Positions 1 through 9,392 of a DNA stretch of 21,709 nucleotides are shown piece after piece; within the stretch, counting starts at the first letter, position 1; every line of letters begins with the position of its first letter. Position numbers and translations under genes: made by a program. The notes under the pieces are model-generated. The model ran no database searches. It was given only the letters and a program-made list of their open reading frames with translations, and was not told where the DNA came from. Source of the DNA: a virus; IMG/VR virus record IMGVR_UViG_3300008259_005613, positions 1 to 21,709 of that record; one strand, given 5' to 3'.

Positions 1-3000
1 GCTCTGCTCTAACAGAAGCCGGAGCAAACGCTGCGGCGACAGCGTTTAGGGGCACCGCTATTCTCAGCACTCTTTTGAGTGGATTTGATATTGCGGGGGC
101 AAAAGATCGCGGCGAAGCTCCTGGTCGAGCGTGGATGCGAAATATTTTCATGAATGCTGGCGCCTATGCAATGGCGCTTCCTGACGCTGCCGCCTTCTTA
201 GCCTCAGGCGGATCAGGCACCCTTGCAATTCTTGCGGCAAACGCAGCGGTTGCCACAGGAATGGATATCGCTGGCGGCAGTATTTACGACCTTCTCTTTG
301 GAAACGTCTGGGATGGAAAGCAAACACAGCAGTCTATTGATATGGGCCAGAAGAAAGACCTAGGCTTCTTTGGAAACTTGTTTAATTACAATCGCGGATT
401 CAACAACCCAGCTCCAAGGCGTACGCCAAAACCAACCTGGGGCGGCGGACGAGCTGAGGGCGGACCAGTTGATGTTGGCCGTGGATACGACGGGACGCTA
501 AGCTGGCTTGAGGACTACACCAACCCGGCCACCAGATTTATTCATCAGATTCTTCCGCCAATGATGAGCAACAGCAACTTGTCTGGCGCTGGCGGCTTTG
601 TTGATATTTTGAGTTCTCTTTACAGGGCTGGGCTGTCATCAATCATGCCTGGTCCGGATCTTGCTGACGCGTTAGCTAAGCTTGCTGGCTCTGGAAAGCT
701 TCCGGGACCACTTGAGGCCCTTGCTCGCAATATGTTGGGGCTGTCCCAGCTTTCTAATATTTCGCGCCCAATGAGCTTGCGAGACACTTACGAGCTTGAC
801 CCTGACCTCGATATTGTAAAGCGTGGTATTTGGGGGCGAGGATCACGGCCGCTGTCTACCGGCGTGGTGCGCTCTTACGTTGGCGGACTTGCTGGTGATT
901 ACGATCATTTGGGCAACCTGCTAAGCGGAAACGCCACCGACCTTATGGGCTTGGGCGGGGCAGACCCAATTACTTCGGTTGTTACCCGCGCAGGATACAA
1001 GCCACCTCATGTGACCACCTCATTCAATGACTTCCTATCCGGCGACTATCACTTCCCATTCTTTGCAACCGACCCAGCCTCATTCCCAGAAAGCAAGAGG
1101 ATAGGCTTTACTTCCGCTCTTCCCCAGAGCGGCAAGGGCGCAACCAGGCTTGCAGAGTTCCAAATTCCTGGCGGCATTCCAATTGATCAGATTGAGACCA
1201 TCCTTGGTCTACCAACACTCATTGATGACAAAGACGGCTACCGGCCGTTTACTGATGCCGAAGCAAAAGCAAGGGCTGCCGCGCTTGCAGAAATGGGCTT
1301 TACCGACCTTGGGAATCACGCAGTTGCGACTGACGTTCTTGAGAGGCAAATTGCCGACTGGCGAGCCTCATCTGGCGCTATGCCGGTTGACCCAGAGCAA
1401 ATTCTTGCAGCAAAGGAAGCGATTCTTCGCCAGCAGGAGACCGGTCGCATCCTTGCCGGCCGAGCGGCGCAAGCGGCATCTCTCTTGCGAGCAGGGGTGT
1501 TTACCAGCATAGACGAAGCCGCGCTTTACGCCGTTACTGCCGACGAGCACTTTAAGGGAGTACGCGCTAAAAACATTGACATCGAGGCGGAGCGAACTCG
1601 TGTTGCCAGGACAATTCCTCGCGGCGGATCCTTTGCGGACAAGGTTGCACTGATCCGAGAGCGCCTGCTCTACACCCAGCCAGAACTCTTCAACCTTGGG
1701 CCTGCAGAAGCCCCAGTGCTCAGGATGCTACTTGATGATGCACCGGTAATCAAGCCGGCTGACGGGGAGCAGCTCGACCTGTTCAAATTAAAGTCGGCTA
1801 GCGGATTTGATGTGGAGGATATTGAAGGCAGTCGACGTGATTCTGTGCGGATGAAGCCGGGCGAAGGCTTGAGTGGCCGCCCAGTTCGAACCGGAACAAT
1901 CTTAAAGCAACCGTCATCATTCCTTGGAAAGATTTTACACAATATGGGAGTTTTTGGTGACGCAGGTGATACAGAGGTTGATGGCCTTAGAGCTGGGCGC
2001 ACGCGCGGGGCAACGGGCAAAGATTTCCCTGGATACCTAGCAGATACCATTAGTTTTGACTGGGGAGATCTGCGAATACCACATGACTATCTGGACTATG
2101 TAGACATGAGCGCCATTGATGCAATATCTAGCGCTGCTCGTCTAGGGTTGGCCGCCGCACCATTTGGCATGTTTGACCCCTCTGATCCAAGCAAGCGTTT
2201 ATTGATTGATGTCGTAGATCAAATGAGTGGAGAATCCTTTTCGGGAAGGGTTACCCGCTCAGATCAAAATTATATACAGTTGAATAAGAACGATCTAAAA
2301 AGGGGGCAGCCGGAAACAATTCCCCATGAGATTGCTCACCTTATGCATAATAGAGCATTTGGTCCCCTTAAGATTCTACGTTCTCTCGTTGACCCTGAAA
2401 ATCGTAAACTTTTTTCTTCAAGATATAAAGAAGTACTGGGAATTTTTGAAGCTAAGAAAGATCCTAGTTACGATAATCAAGGACGGCCTAAGGGTCACCC
2501 GGATTATAAGAAAGAACCATACACAATTAAAGACACATTGTTTGGTCATGTAAGTGCTCTAAAAGCAGCTTTCTATAAAGTTCAAGAACGTTTGCAGCGT
2601 GAGCAACTTATTCGAGCCTACGAACGCGCTCTTATTGCTCAGGGATTAAACCCGGGCCAAGCTCGAGTTGAGGCTGCAAGTCTGCCGCTTAACCATGGCC
2701 TGGGGAAAAATGCCAAGGGATATCCGTACAGCATGCCGAGGGATTTCCCGCGCCCAACTACGTATGCCGGGACAGCCTGGCATGAACATTTTGCTGAGCT
2801 CTTTATGGGCCACACCATGGAATCTTTGCCAGATGATATGTTCACGATGCGAAACCCATTAAGTGAAAACCTCTCCGGTCGGAGTCGAACACATGACTTC
2901 CGAACCCGTTCACCCGAGTGGCAGGCTCAGCAAGGCGTACTGCAATCTGCTGGGCAACTGCTTGACCTTGAATACACAAGAGGTGTAGGCGACGTAGCAT

Positions 3001-4031
3001 CTGGTGCAATACCCGACCCTGATGGGCTTTTTGAACGTGCTATGGCAGCCAGGTCTCAATACCCAAGAGAATTGGCAAGAGAGTATGGTTGGAGGCCAAT
3101 TCAAGACCCTGGTGCGGTTGCTGCTGGATTGATGCCGGAGCTGTACACCTCTAAATCTCGCAGAATCCCCGTACCGCTTACTGGCGGCAAGCTAAACCTT
3201 AAGGGAATGCAGACTTGGACCCCAGACCAGGGCGGGTTTAAGGGCGGAGCCGCCAGGGCAGATAGTTTTGTCGGCACTAAAAAAGGTAACTTCCTCTCCG
3301 GATTCCTTGCAGACGTTGCAATGATGGCCTCTACTGGTAACTTTGATTTTGCCCAACTTATCCCCTCTTTAGGATTTAACCTCCTTAGCATCCTGCCAAA
3401 GATTGGCGGGCCGGCAGCCATGGTTGCAGGACTGCTGACGACGGGGGCTACTGGCGGCGACATGGGCCGAGCAATGGCCGGAACTATTGGCTCGCTGGTT
3501 GGCGGCCTCCTTGGCAATTTGATTCCAATCCCATTTATTGGCGGTATGATCGGCAGCATCCTTGGTGGAATGCTTGGAGACTTTATCTATACAAACTTCA
3601 TCAACCCAGAATCGGCAAATCAGGGAACCCAAATGATCCAGGCCGGTGGTGGGGCGGTGTACAACGTTGGCCCGAATGCCCCGTTCCCATTTAATGGGCC
3701 ATCGAATGTTCCATTCTCCGGCGAGCCACTTAGAAAGATTGGCGGTCGAGCCTTCGGCGGCGCCGTTCGGCCTAACGTTGGCTACATGGTCGGAGAGCGC
3801 GGCCCAGAGCTTCTTGTCCCAGGCGGCCTTGGCGGAAGCATTATCCCGAACCACAAGATGCGTGGGCCAGAAGGCGTGACCGCCGTGGGCGGCGGCCAAA
3901 CCGTAAACGCATCTGTAGTAATCAACAACCCAAGCGTCTCTAACGCCGGAGATATTGATAAACTAGCCAAGAAGGTAGCAGAGGCGCAAACGCGCGCTCT
4001 ACGCTCAGCCGGATATGCAAGGCCCTCATAA
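1..4031 (+). CDS. Tail tape-measure protein, 5'-partial, with embedded zincin-like domain
   Basis: The frame is open to the left window edge, so the true start lies outside; a TTG at 75 is only the first possible internal start. Residue numbers here count from that TTG (1318 residues to the stop). The C-terminus carries the motif GYMVGERGPELLVPG (about 1236-1250) followed by a short IIPN segment, which is typical of tape-measure proteins. Before it lies a Gly-rich hydrophobic stretch (about 1070-1175), as expected for the part that enters the host membrane. The protein sets tail length and is ejected ahead of the DNA. Oddly, residues about 745-910 contain HEIAH (H751) and later WHEHFAELF (E904xxA907). 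Together these match the HEXXH + ExxA layout of gluzincin metallopeptidases, which would provide two His and one Glu zinc ligands. The DNA here is AT-rich compared with its flanks. Whether the peptidase is active is unknown. The hub gene follows after 3 nt. Confidence 0.88.
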   Translation, partial: SALTEAGANAAATAFRGTAILSTLLSGFDIAGAKDRGEAPGRAWMRNIFMNAGAYAMALPDAAAFLASGGSGTLAILAANAAVATGMDIAGGSIYDLLFGNVWDGKQTQQSIDMGQKKDLGFFGNLFNYNRGFNNPAPRRTPKPTWGGGRAEGGPVDVGRGYDGTLSWLEDYTNPATRFIHQILPPMMSNSNLSGAGGFVDILSSLYRAGLSSIMPGPDLADALAKLAGSGKLPGPLEALARNMLGLSQLSNISRPMSLRDTYELDPDLDIVKRGIWGRGSRPLSTGVVRSYVGGLAGDYDHLGNLLSGNATDLMGLGGADPITSVVTRAGYKPPHVTTSFNDFLSGDYHFPFFATDPASFPESKRIGFTSALPQSGKGATRLAEFQIPGGIPIDQIETILGLPTLIDDKDGYRPFTDAEAKARAAALAEMGFTDLGNHAVATDVLERQIADWRASSGAMPVDPEQILAAKEAILRQQETGRILAGRAAQAASLLRAGVFTSIDEAALYAVTADEHFKGVRAKNIDIEAERTRVARTIPRGGSFADKVALIRERLLYTQPELFNLGPAEAPVLRMLLDDAPVIKPADGEQLDLFKLKSASGFDVEDIEGSRRDSVRMKPGEGLSGRPVRTGTILKQPSSFLGKILHNMGVFGDAGDTEVDGLRAGRTRGATGKDFPGYLADTISFDWGDLRIPHDYLDYVDMSAIDAISSAARLGLAAAPFGMFDPSDPSKRLLIDVVDQMSGESFSGRVTRSDQNYIQLNKNDLKRGQPETIPHEIAHLMHNRAFGPLKILRSLVDPENRKLFSSRYKEVLGIFEAKKDPSYDNQGRPKGHPDYKKEPYTIKDTLFGHVSALKAAFYKVQERLQREQLIRAYERALIAQGLNPGQARVEAASLPLNHGLGKNAKGYPYSMPRDFPRPTTYAGTAWHEHFAELFMGHTMESLPDDMFTMRNPLSENLSGRSRTHDFRTRSPEWQAQQGVLQSAGQLLDLEYTRGVGDVASGAIPDPDGLFERAMAARSQYPRELAREYGWRPIQDPGAVAAGLMPELYTSKSRRIPVPLTGGKLNLKGMQTWTPDQGGFKGGAARADSFVGTKKGNFLSGFLADVAMMASTGNFDFAQLIPSLGFNLLSILPKIGGPAAMVAGLLTTGATGGDMGRAMAGTIGSLVGGLLGNLIPIPFIGGMIGSILGGMLGDFIYTNFINPESANQGTQMIQAGGGAVYNVGPNAPFPFNGPSNVPFSGEPLRKIGGRAFGGAVRPNVGYMVGERGPELLVPGGLGGSIIPNHKMRGPEGVTAVGGGQTVNASVVINNPSVSNAGDIDKLAKKVAEAQTRALRSAGYARPS

Positions 4032-4034
4032 ACT

Positions 4035-7000
4035 ATGAACTACACTGGAACGATAACAGTAAAGATTAAGCCTAAGCTCCTAAACCATACCCCCGTGGGC
4101 GATGGCTTCTTTGACATTACCCGGCGCATTAGCTTCTCTGATGGGGGCTCAGACAGCGGTTTTACTTTTACTGAAAGCTCTGACGGATCGCTAGGCGAGG
4201 CCCAGTTTACGATGTTTACCATGTTCCCGCTGTCGATCACTGACTGGTCTAGCTACTCTGGGGCAACAGTAGATGACAAGCTGCAGGCAGCGCTAAACGA
4301 CCACACGTTTGACTTTGAAATTCCGCCGCGCGCTGAAGTTCAAATCTACGAGGACGCCACCCTGATCTTTGGCGGCATTGTTACCGAAGTTTCTCGGATG
4401 CGCGAAGGCGGTACGATTACCACCCAGGTAAAGTGCTCCGACTACACCGCTCTTCTTGACGAGATTGTTATTGACCGTTACAAAGCTCCGTTTGAAGTCT
4501 ACGACTACGAAATTATTCGCGGAGGCTACCAAACAGACCCAAACAAGAATGGCGTTAGCATCACTAAGGTGTCAAACGGCAGTAGCGGCGGCGGAAGCCC
4601 AACCCGGCTAATCACCGTCAATCTTAATGATGCGCACGACCTTATTGTCGGCCAAAAGGTAGACATCGACCGAACAAACAACTACGACGGCGAGTGGACG
4701 GTGGCATCTATCCTCTCTATTGTCAGCTATACCGCGTCAAGCGCATCTGCCTATGCTGGCCCGGTTTCGGCAAGCAATGCGGCCAGGGCTGGCACCACAG
4801 CAACGATTACAGTTGGCACGCACGCATTTGTTGCCGGGGACACGGTTGAGGTTGACCTTGCGACTGGCCCTACTGGATACGAGGCCCTCAACGGCACTTA
4901 CAAGATTACAAGTGTTGTAGCAAACACCTCTATTACTTACACCACAACGACCACTGGAACTGTTACATCAGGAGCAGCTACCGGAACGGTTGAGATTCCC
5001 GATGAAAAGTCTGGGCGCAGCACCCCGTGGACAATTTCGTTCTTTGAAGACGTCAACAAGACCGACCCATACTCCGGGACCTCTATGGCTCATAGCATTA
5101 ACTACGACAGCCCAACAAGCACAACCGGATATGTGGTTACGGGAAGCAATGATTGGCGCTTTAGCCCAATCAATTATGTTCCCGATGCACAGTTCCCAGA
5201 GAAGCTAGGGGCAAAGATCTTCCTTCCATTGTCCGAGGGTAAGTCAGACAGCGGCAGAGGTTCTGTTGATCCTCGTGCCTTAGACTCTGATCAGCGCCTC
5301 CGCCTATATCACCTTGAGAACGAAATTACTGAAAGGTACATTATCTCTAGCGTGGGGGCGTACGACCCGGCCACGAACTATCTTGACATTACAACGCTCT
5401 CAGAGCACAACTTTCAAAGTGGGCAGTTTTTGAATTTTGAAAATATTGACTCTAACCGCCCGGGGGACTATACGGCAGGATTTCGCGGGAATCGCCAATC
5501 CTCAACCACGCTTCGTCTAGAGACAGATGTTGACCCTGGTGTATCCGTCCGTTCGGCAACCATAACTGCGGCAAGCTGCGACGGAGAATACACTACGTAT
5601 ACCTGCAACAACACTTTCACAATTGGCGATGCAGTTGGAATCTCTGGAATTACCGAGTCTGGTAGCACTGGCAGCTACAACGTGGCGTTTTCTATAATTG
5701 AAGAGGCAACCGCGACAACGTTTAAGATCAAAAACCTTACGCTTAAAACATACACAAGCGGTGGTACTGCTTATACCTCTACTGTTGTTTTGAGAAAACC
5801 CCAATCGCTTAGTGCGGGGGAGTTCCGATCTAAAATTATTGCCGCAGAGCGAGTTGCCGGAATAACAACTATTTGGTACGACAAAAACCCTACGTATTTT
5901 AACATTGGAGATGTTGTGCATATTAACGGCACTACAACCTACGATGGAAGGTTTACCGTGACTGAAACGGGTTCGGCCGCAGGCAATCCAGGAAACCCAG
6001 CACGAGTAAAGAAAGTTTATAGAAAAGGCAATAAGGCATGGATTGAACTTGGAAAAAGCGCCTCTCCTTACGCATCGTGGGCAGCTCATCCGTTTAATAA
6101 GGGGGACGTTGTTGACATTACACTTCCATCTGAATTTACCGACCCTAGTTCTGCTATTGGCAACTGGGCTGGAAATGAAAAAACAATTACTGCAGAAGGG
6201 TTGGTCAGCGGAAGCGCGCAGCATGCCCGTATTCACTATGACAACACCGGCCCAAACACCAAGTATGGCGCTTACAGCCTAACTAATACCCAAGCTGCAG
6301 CTAGCTCAGTTACGTTTTCGACAACAAGATATTCTTACATTAAATTTGCTGATGAACGAGCGGACACAACCACGTCCGGTCGCGCAGTTCCCGCCGGCTC
6401 GTATGTATCGTTCCCGTATTACCTATGGTCCGCCGTTACTGGCGGATCTCGTACCAAAAACAACTATAGCCTTCAACCAATGATGCCAAATGACTCTCTT
6501 TCGTATATAGGGGGTAGGCAATCTGTTGACTTTGAGTCAAGTGAGTTAATGGGGATGTCAACAGCAAAATCTGCAACGCCATTGAGGCTCCAGCGCACAT
6601 CAAACAAGGTTACAATTCGCACGGTAGCACCCCACTCCTTTACTGAGGGAGAGACGGTAAATATTTTGCTATCTAATCCGGCCCCAATTAGCACCATGAA
6701 CGGGTCCTACCAAATTACCGAAGTAACTGTTGGGACAATCTCCTTTGCTTTTGCCGGAACAGACATCGCTGATCAGGCAGTGGCTGGCTCGGTGAATTCT
6801 CAGGGGCTTGGTTTTTATGCGGCAGGAAACAAAATGAGCTGTATTTGTGTGATTCAACCAGAGTCCCTTCCCGCTGCGTCGACATACCGCACAATTTGGC
6901 ACCATGGATCTTCTTATACCGGACAGCGTCGAGAGCTGCAGATAAATAGCTCTGGGGCTATTTGCTTTATGACTATTAATAACGGCGCCTCTACCGAAAG

Positions 7001-9392
7001 GTTTACCACGACCCTTACTCTTGTTGCGGGTGAGACAGCAATTATTTTTGTTTCATACGACCCAACTACCGGTGCACTAGTTATACAAAAAAATGATGAG
7101 GCTGCTCAGTCCACAACGGTATCCACAAAAGCAGCTACTAACTTGGGAGGCTTTGCAGTTGGCGTTGGCTACGCAACATCAGGGCCTCTTGGTCATAGCT
7201 CTTACTTTGATGGACTTATCGGAAACATTTACATTATTGATCGCGTGCTACCCGAGTCAGAGCGAGAACAGCTTATCGCATGGATGGCTCATTACTTTAC
7301 AATTTCTGACCTGCTAGCGGAAGATAATGCCTATCGATACCTGGCGGATCATCCAGGTAAGACTGAGGTCAATCGAGCAAAAGAGCCCTTTAATGGAATG
7401 ACTCTTCGCCAGGCTATGGACTACATCTGCAAGAAAACCGGTTCGCAGTATTGGGTTGATGCAAACAAGAACCTACACTACCAACGTCGAGATGTAAAAA
7501 ATGTTGTAGAGAATCCTACATTTGAGGACAAGTTTGGTAACGCAAGCACAATCGAGTGGGTCTTCGGTGGTTCGTTTGCCCTAAGCACACGATCTTCGGG
7601 CCCATATGGCTACGGATACTCCGCTACGGCCACCGGCTCTACCGAGTCGATTGCGCGCTCGCAATACTTTACGGTTACTGCCAACCAGGTTTACTTTGCA
7701 TCCACAATGATAAAGACCGGCAATAGCACAAAAAGCTTCTTGAAGATTCGTTTCTATAACGCATCAAACACTCAGGTTGGCACAGATGAGCTTATTGGCG
7801 CTGGGGTAACTATTAATAACTCCTGGGAAAAGATGTGGGGGATGGTCAAGGTTCCAACAACAGCCGGCATCGTAAAGGCTGCTCTGATTTTTCATCACAC
7901 AAGCCATAGCTCCAGCTACACGGACTATTACGCTGACCCGAATGTGGTGCAGATCACTTCGGAGTACGGATTTGCCGACTACGGCATTGCCCCTGGATCA
8001 AGTACCGAGATGCTGTTTGACTCAGCCCTAAATACTATTTTGCCAATGAAGACGTATGAGTCTCCAAAAAACATTAGTCAGCACGGAACACAGGCCAACA
8101 GGTTGTACCTATACGGCAAGGCCACGACAATCGACCAGTCAAACAATATCCTTACCCCTTATGTTGCTACCGGACAAGTCATCCGCTACACTTTCGATTT
8201 TGTGCAGGGTGTTTGGGATACCCACGGAAAAATTGTTGAAGCTTCAAAAACAAACGCTGACGTAGAGACGGTTGAAGACGCGGTGCTGGCCGCCAGCTCA
8301 TTTTGGGTAGAAAACGGAAAGAGCATTGAGTCTTATGAATTTGAGCACCCCAATAACGCAAGCGCTGGGAGGCTTACGGTCGGCTCCATTATTCCATTCC
8401 TCTGGAGCGAGGTTGGCATTACGGAGCCCCTGGTTGTAAAGAGCCAAACTGTTAACATTATTGGTGGGGAGATTTATTACAGTGTGCAGCTTGCTGGGGA
8501 GCCGGCCTTCCAAAAAAACGCCATTATCCTTGTGCAAAAAGAATACCTTACCGAGAACCTTGGTACTGGTAAAGTTAACTACATGACTCCAACTGCGGTT
8601 TCAAACTTGATTGTTAGGTCTGTTGACCAAGACAACCAGGCAGCTACGACGGCTCAAAACGTTGTGCTGACTTGGCTAACAGATCAAACTAACCCTCGAA
8701 ACAAAAAGATTGTTAACTACGACGTTCAGCGACGCGAGCAACAGCTTGTAAAAACATCTCTTGGAAAAAGCAATTTTGCAGCAGCCGCCGCTGTGGCCAG
8801 AACAGCCGCCGCAGCTGGGGCGGCCGCAACAGTCACATTAAAGTTTAAGAAGTCAACTGGTATTGACATTGGGACATATATTAACGTTAAGAATGGCCAG
8901 TTTGGCAAAAAGTCGGCTACCAACCCCTCAATTGCTGGTGATTTTGAAGTTACCAGCGTTTCGGCTGACGGAAAAACAATTACTTATCTGCAGTATGCCC
9001 CAGCAACTTCTGGCATTGTTGAAATTAAACCAAAAAACAACACAACAGCCAGCAATCAGCTTCCGGCTATTGTCGTTAGCTGGTATGAAGACGTTGCCGC
9101 AACTACCATATCAATTTGGAAGACAATTGCAAATCCGACTAATACCACCTATACTGACGACGGGCGCGCCAAGTCAACAGATACCGGCACCGGCGTTGAC
9201 ATTAAATACCGGTATCAGTACCGAGTCCGAGCGGTTGCAAAAGACCCTGCTAGCCCTACCATTCCGATAAGTGGCCCCTGGACGTACGTTCCAGCCGGAT
9301 ACCTCAGCACATCAAGCAATCTGGGGTGGATTTATATTACTGACAACTTGGTATTGTCAGGCGTAGTTGAGCCAACGGAGGCAACTGGATGA
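4035..9392 (+). CDS. Giant tail hub / minor tail protein with LamG-like and carbohydrate-binding-like insertions
   Basis: This 1785-residue protein starts at ATG 4035, 3 nt after the tape-measure stop, with only a weak AAGG upstream, so it is probably translationally coupled. Residues 1-165 resemble the N-terminal part of phage hub/minor tail proteins (an IYEDATLIFGGIVTEV-type strand pair). A hub-like helical segment returns at about 1091-1150, so the middle looks like a large insertion. Within it, degenerate beta-modules recur at about 191-240, 253-319, 449-500, 504-565, 605-650, 667-730 and 856-920. A LamG/concanavalin-like jellyroll covers about 933-1090 (ends with FDGLIGNIYIIDRVL). Residues 1160-1315 look like a CBM/galactose-binding beta-sandwich. 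A fibronectin-like segment begins near 1518, followed by an Ala-rich stretch and one more module (about 1596-1655). The likely role is a baseplate hub at the tail tip carrying glycan-binding domains. Domain names rest on pattern recognition only. Its last 4 nt overlap the fibre gene. Confidence 0.8.
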   Translation: MNYTGTITVKIKPKLLNHTPVGDGFFDITRRISFSDGGSDSGFTFTESSDGSLGEAQFTMFTMFPLSITDWSSYSGATVDDKLQAALNDHTFDFEIPPRAEVQIYEDATLIFGGIVTEVSRMREGGTITTQVKCSDYTALLDEIVIDRYKAPFEVYDYEIIRGGYQTDPNKNGVSITKVSNGSSGGGSPTRLITVNLNDAHDLIVGQKVDIDRTNNYDGEWTVASILSIVSYTASSASAYAGPVSASNAARAGTTATITVGTHAFVAGDTVEVDLATGPTGYEALNGTYKITSVVANTSITYTTTTTGTVTSGAATGTVEIPDEKSGRSTPWTISFFEDVNKTDPYSGTSMAHSINYDSPTSTTGYVVTGSNDWRFSPINYVPDAQFPEKLGAKIFLPLSEGKSDSGRGSVDPRALDSDQRLRLYHLENEITERYIISSVGAYDPATNYLDITTLSEHNFQSGQFLNFENIDSNRPGDYTAGFRGNRQSSTTLRLETDVDPGVSVRSATITAASCDGEYTTYTCNNTFTIGDAVGISGITESGSTGSYNVAFSIIEEATATTFKIKNLTLKTYTSGGTAYTSTVVLRKPQSLSAGEFRSKIIAAERVAGITTIWYDKNPTYFNIGDVVHINGTTTYDGRFTVTETGSAAGNPGNPARVKKVYRKGNKAWIELGKSASPYASWAAHPFNKGDVVDITLPSEFTDPSSAIGNWAGNEKTITAEGLVSGSAQHARIHYDNTGPNTKYGAYSLTNTQAAASSVTFSTTRYSYIKFADERADTTTSGRAVPAGSYVSFPYYLWSAVTGGSRTKNNYSLQPMMPNDSLSYIGGRQSVDFESSELMGMSTAKSATPLRLQRTSNKVTIRTVAPHSFTEGETVNILLSNPAPISTMNGSYQITEVTVGTISFAFAGTDIADQAVAGSVNSQGLGFYAAGNKMSCICVIQPESLPAASTYRTIWHHGSSYTGQRRELQINSSGAICFMTINNGASTERFTTTLTLVAGETAIIFVSYDPTTGALVIQKNDEAAQSTTVSTKAATNLGGFAVGVGYATSGPLGHSSYFDGLIGNIYIIDRVLPESEREQLIAWMAHYFTISDLLAEDNAYRYLADHPGKTEVNRAKEPFNGMTLRQAMDYICKKTGSQYWVDANKNLHYQRRDVKNVVENPTFEDKFGNASTIEWVFGGSFALSTRSSGPYGYGYSATATGSTESIARSQYFTVTANQVYFASTMIKTGNSTKSFLKIRFYNASNTQVGTDELIGAGVTINNSWEKMWGMVKVPTTAGIVKAALIFHHTSHSSSYTDYYADPNVVQITSEYGFADYGIAPGSSTEMLFDSALNTILPMKTYESPKNISQHGTQANRLYLYGKATTIDQSNNILTPYVATGQVIRYTFDFVQGVWDTHGKIVEASKTNADVETVEDAVLAASSFWVENGKSIESYEFEHPNNASAGRLTVGSIIPFLWSEVGITEPLVVKSQTVNIIGGEIYYSVQLAGEPAFQKNAIILVQKEYLTENLGTGKVNYMTPTAVSNLIVRSVDQDNQAATTAQNVVLTWLTDQTNPRNKKIVNYDVQRREQQLVKTSLGKSNFAAAAAVARTAAAAGAAATVTLKFKKSTGIDIGTYINVKNGQFGKKSATNPSIAGDFEVTSVSADGKTITYLQYAPATSGIVEIKPKNNTTASNQLPAIVVSWYEDVAATTISIWKTIANPTNTTYTDDGRAKSTDTGTGVDIKYRYQYRVRAVAKDPASPTIPISGPWTYVPAGYLSTSSNLGWIYITDNLVLSGVVEPTEATG

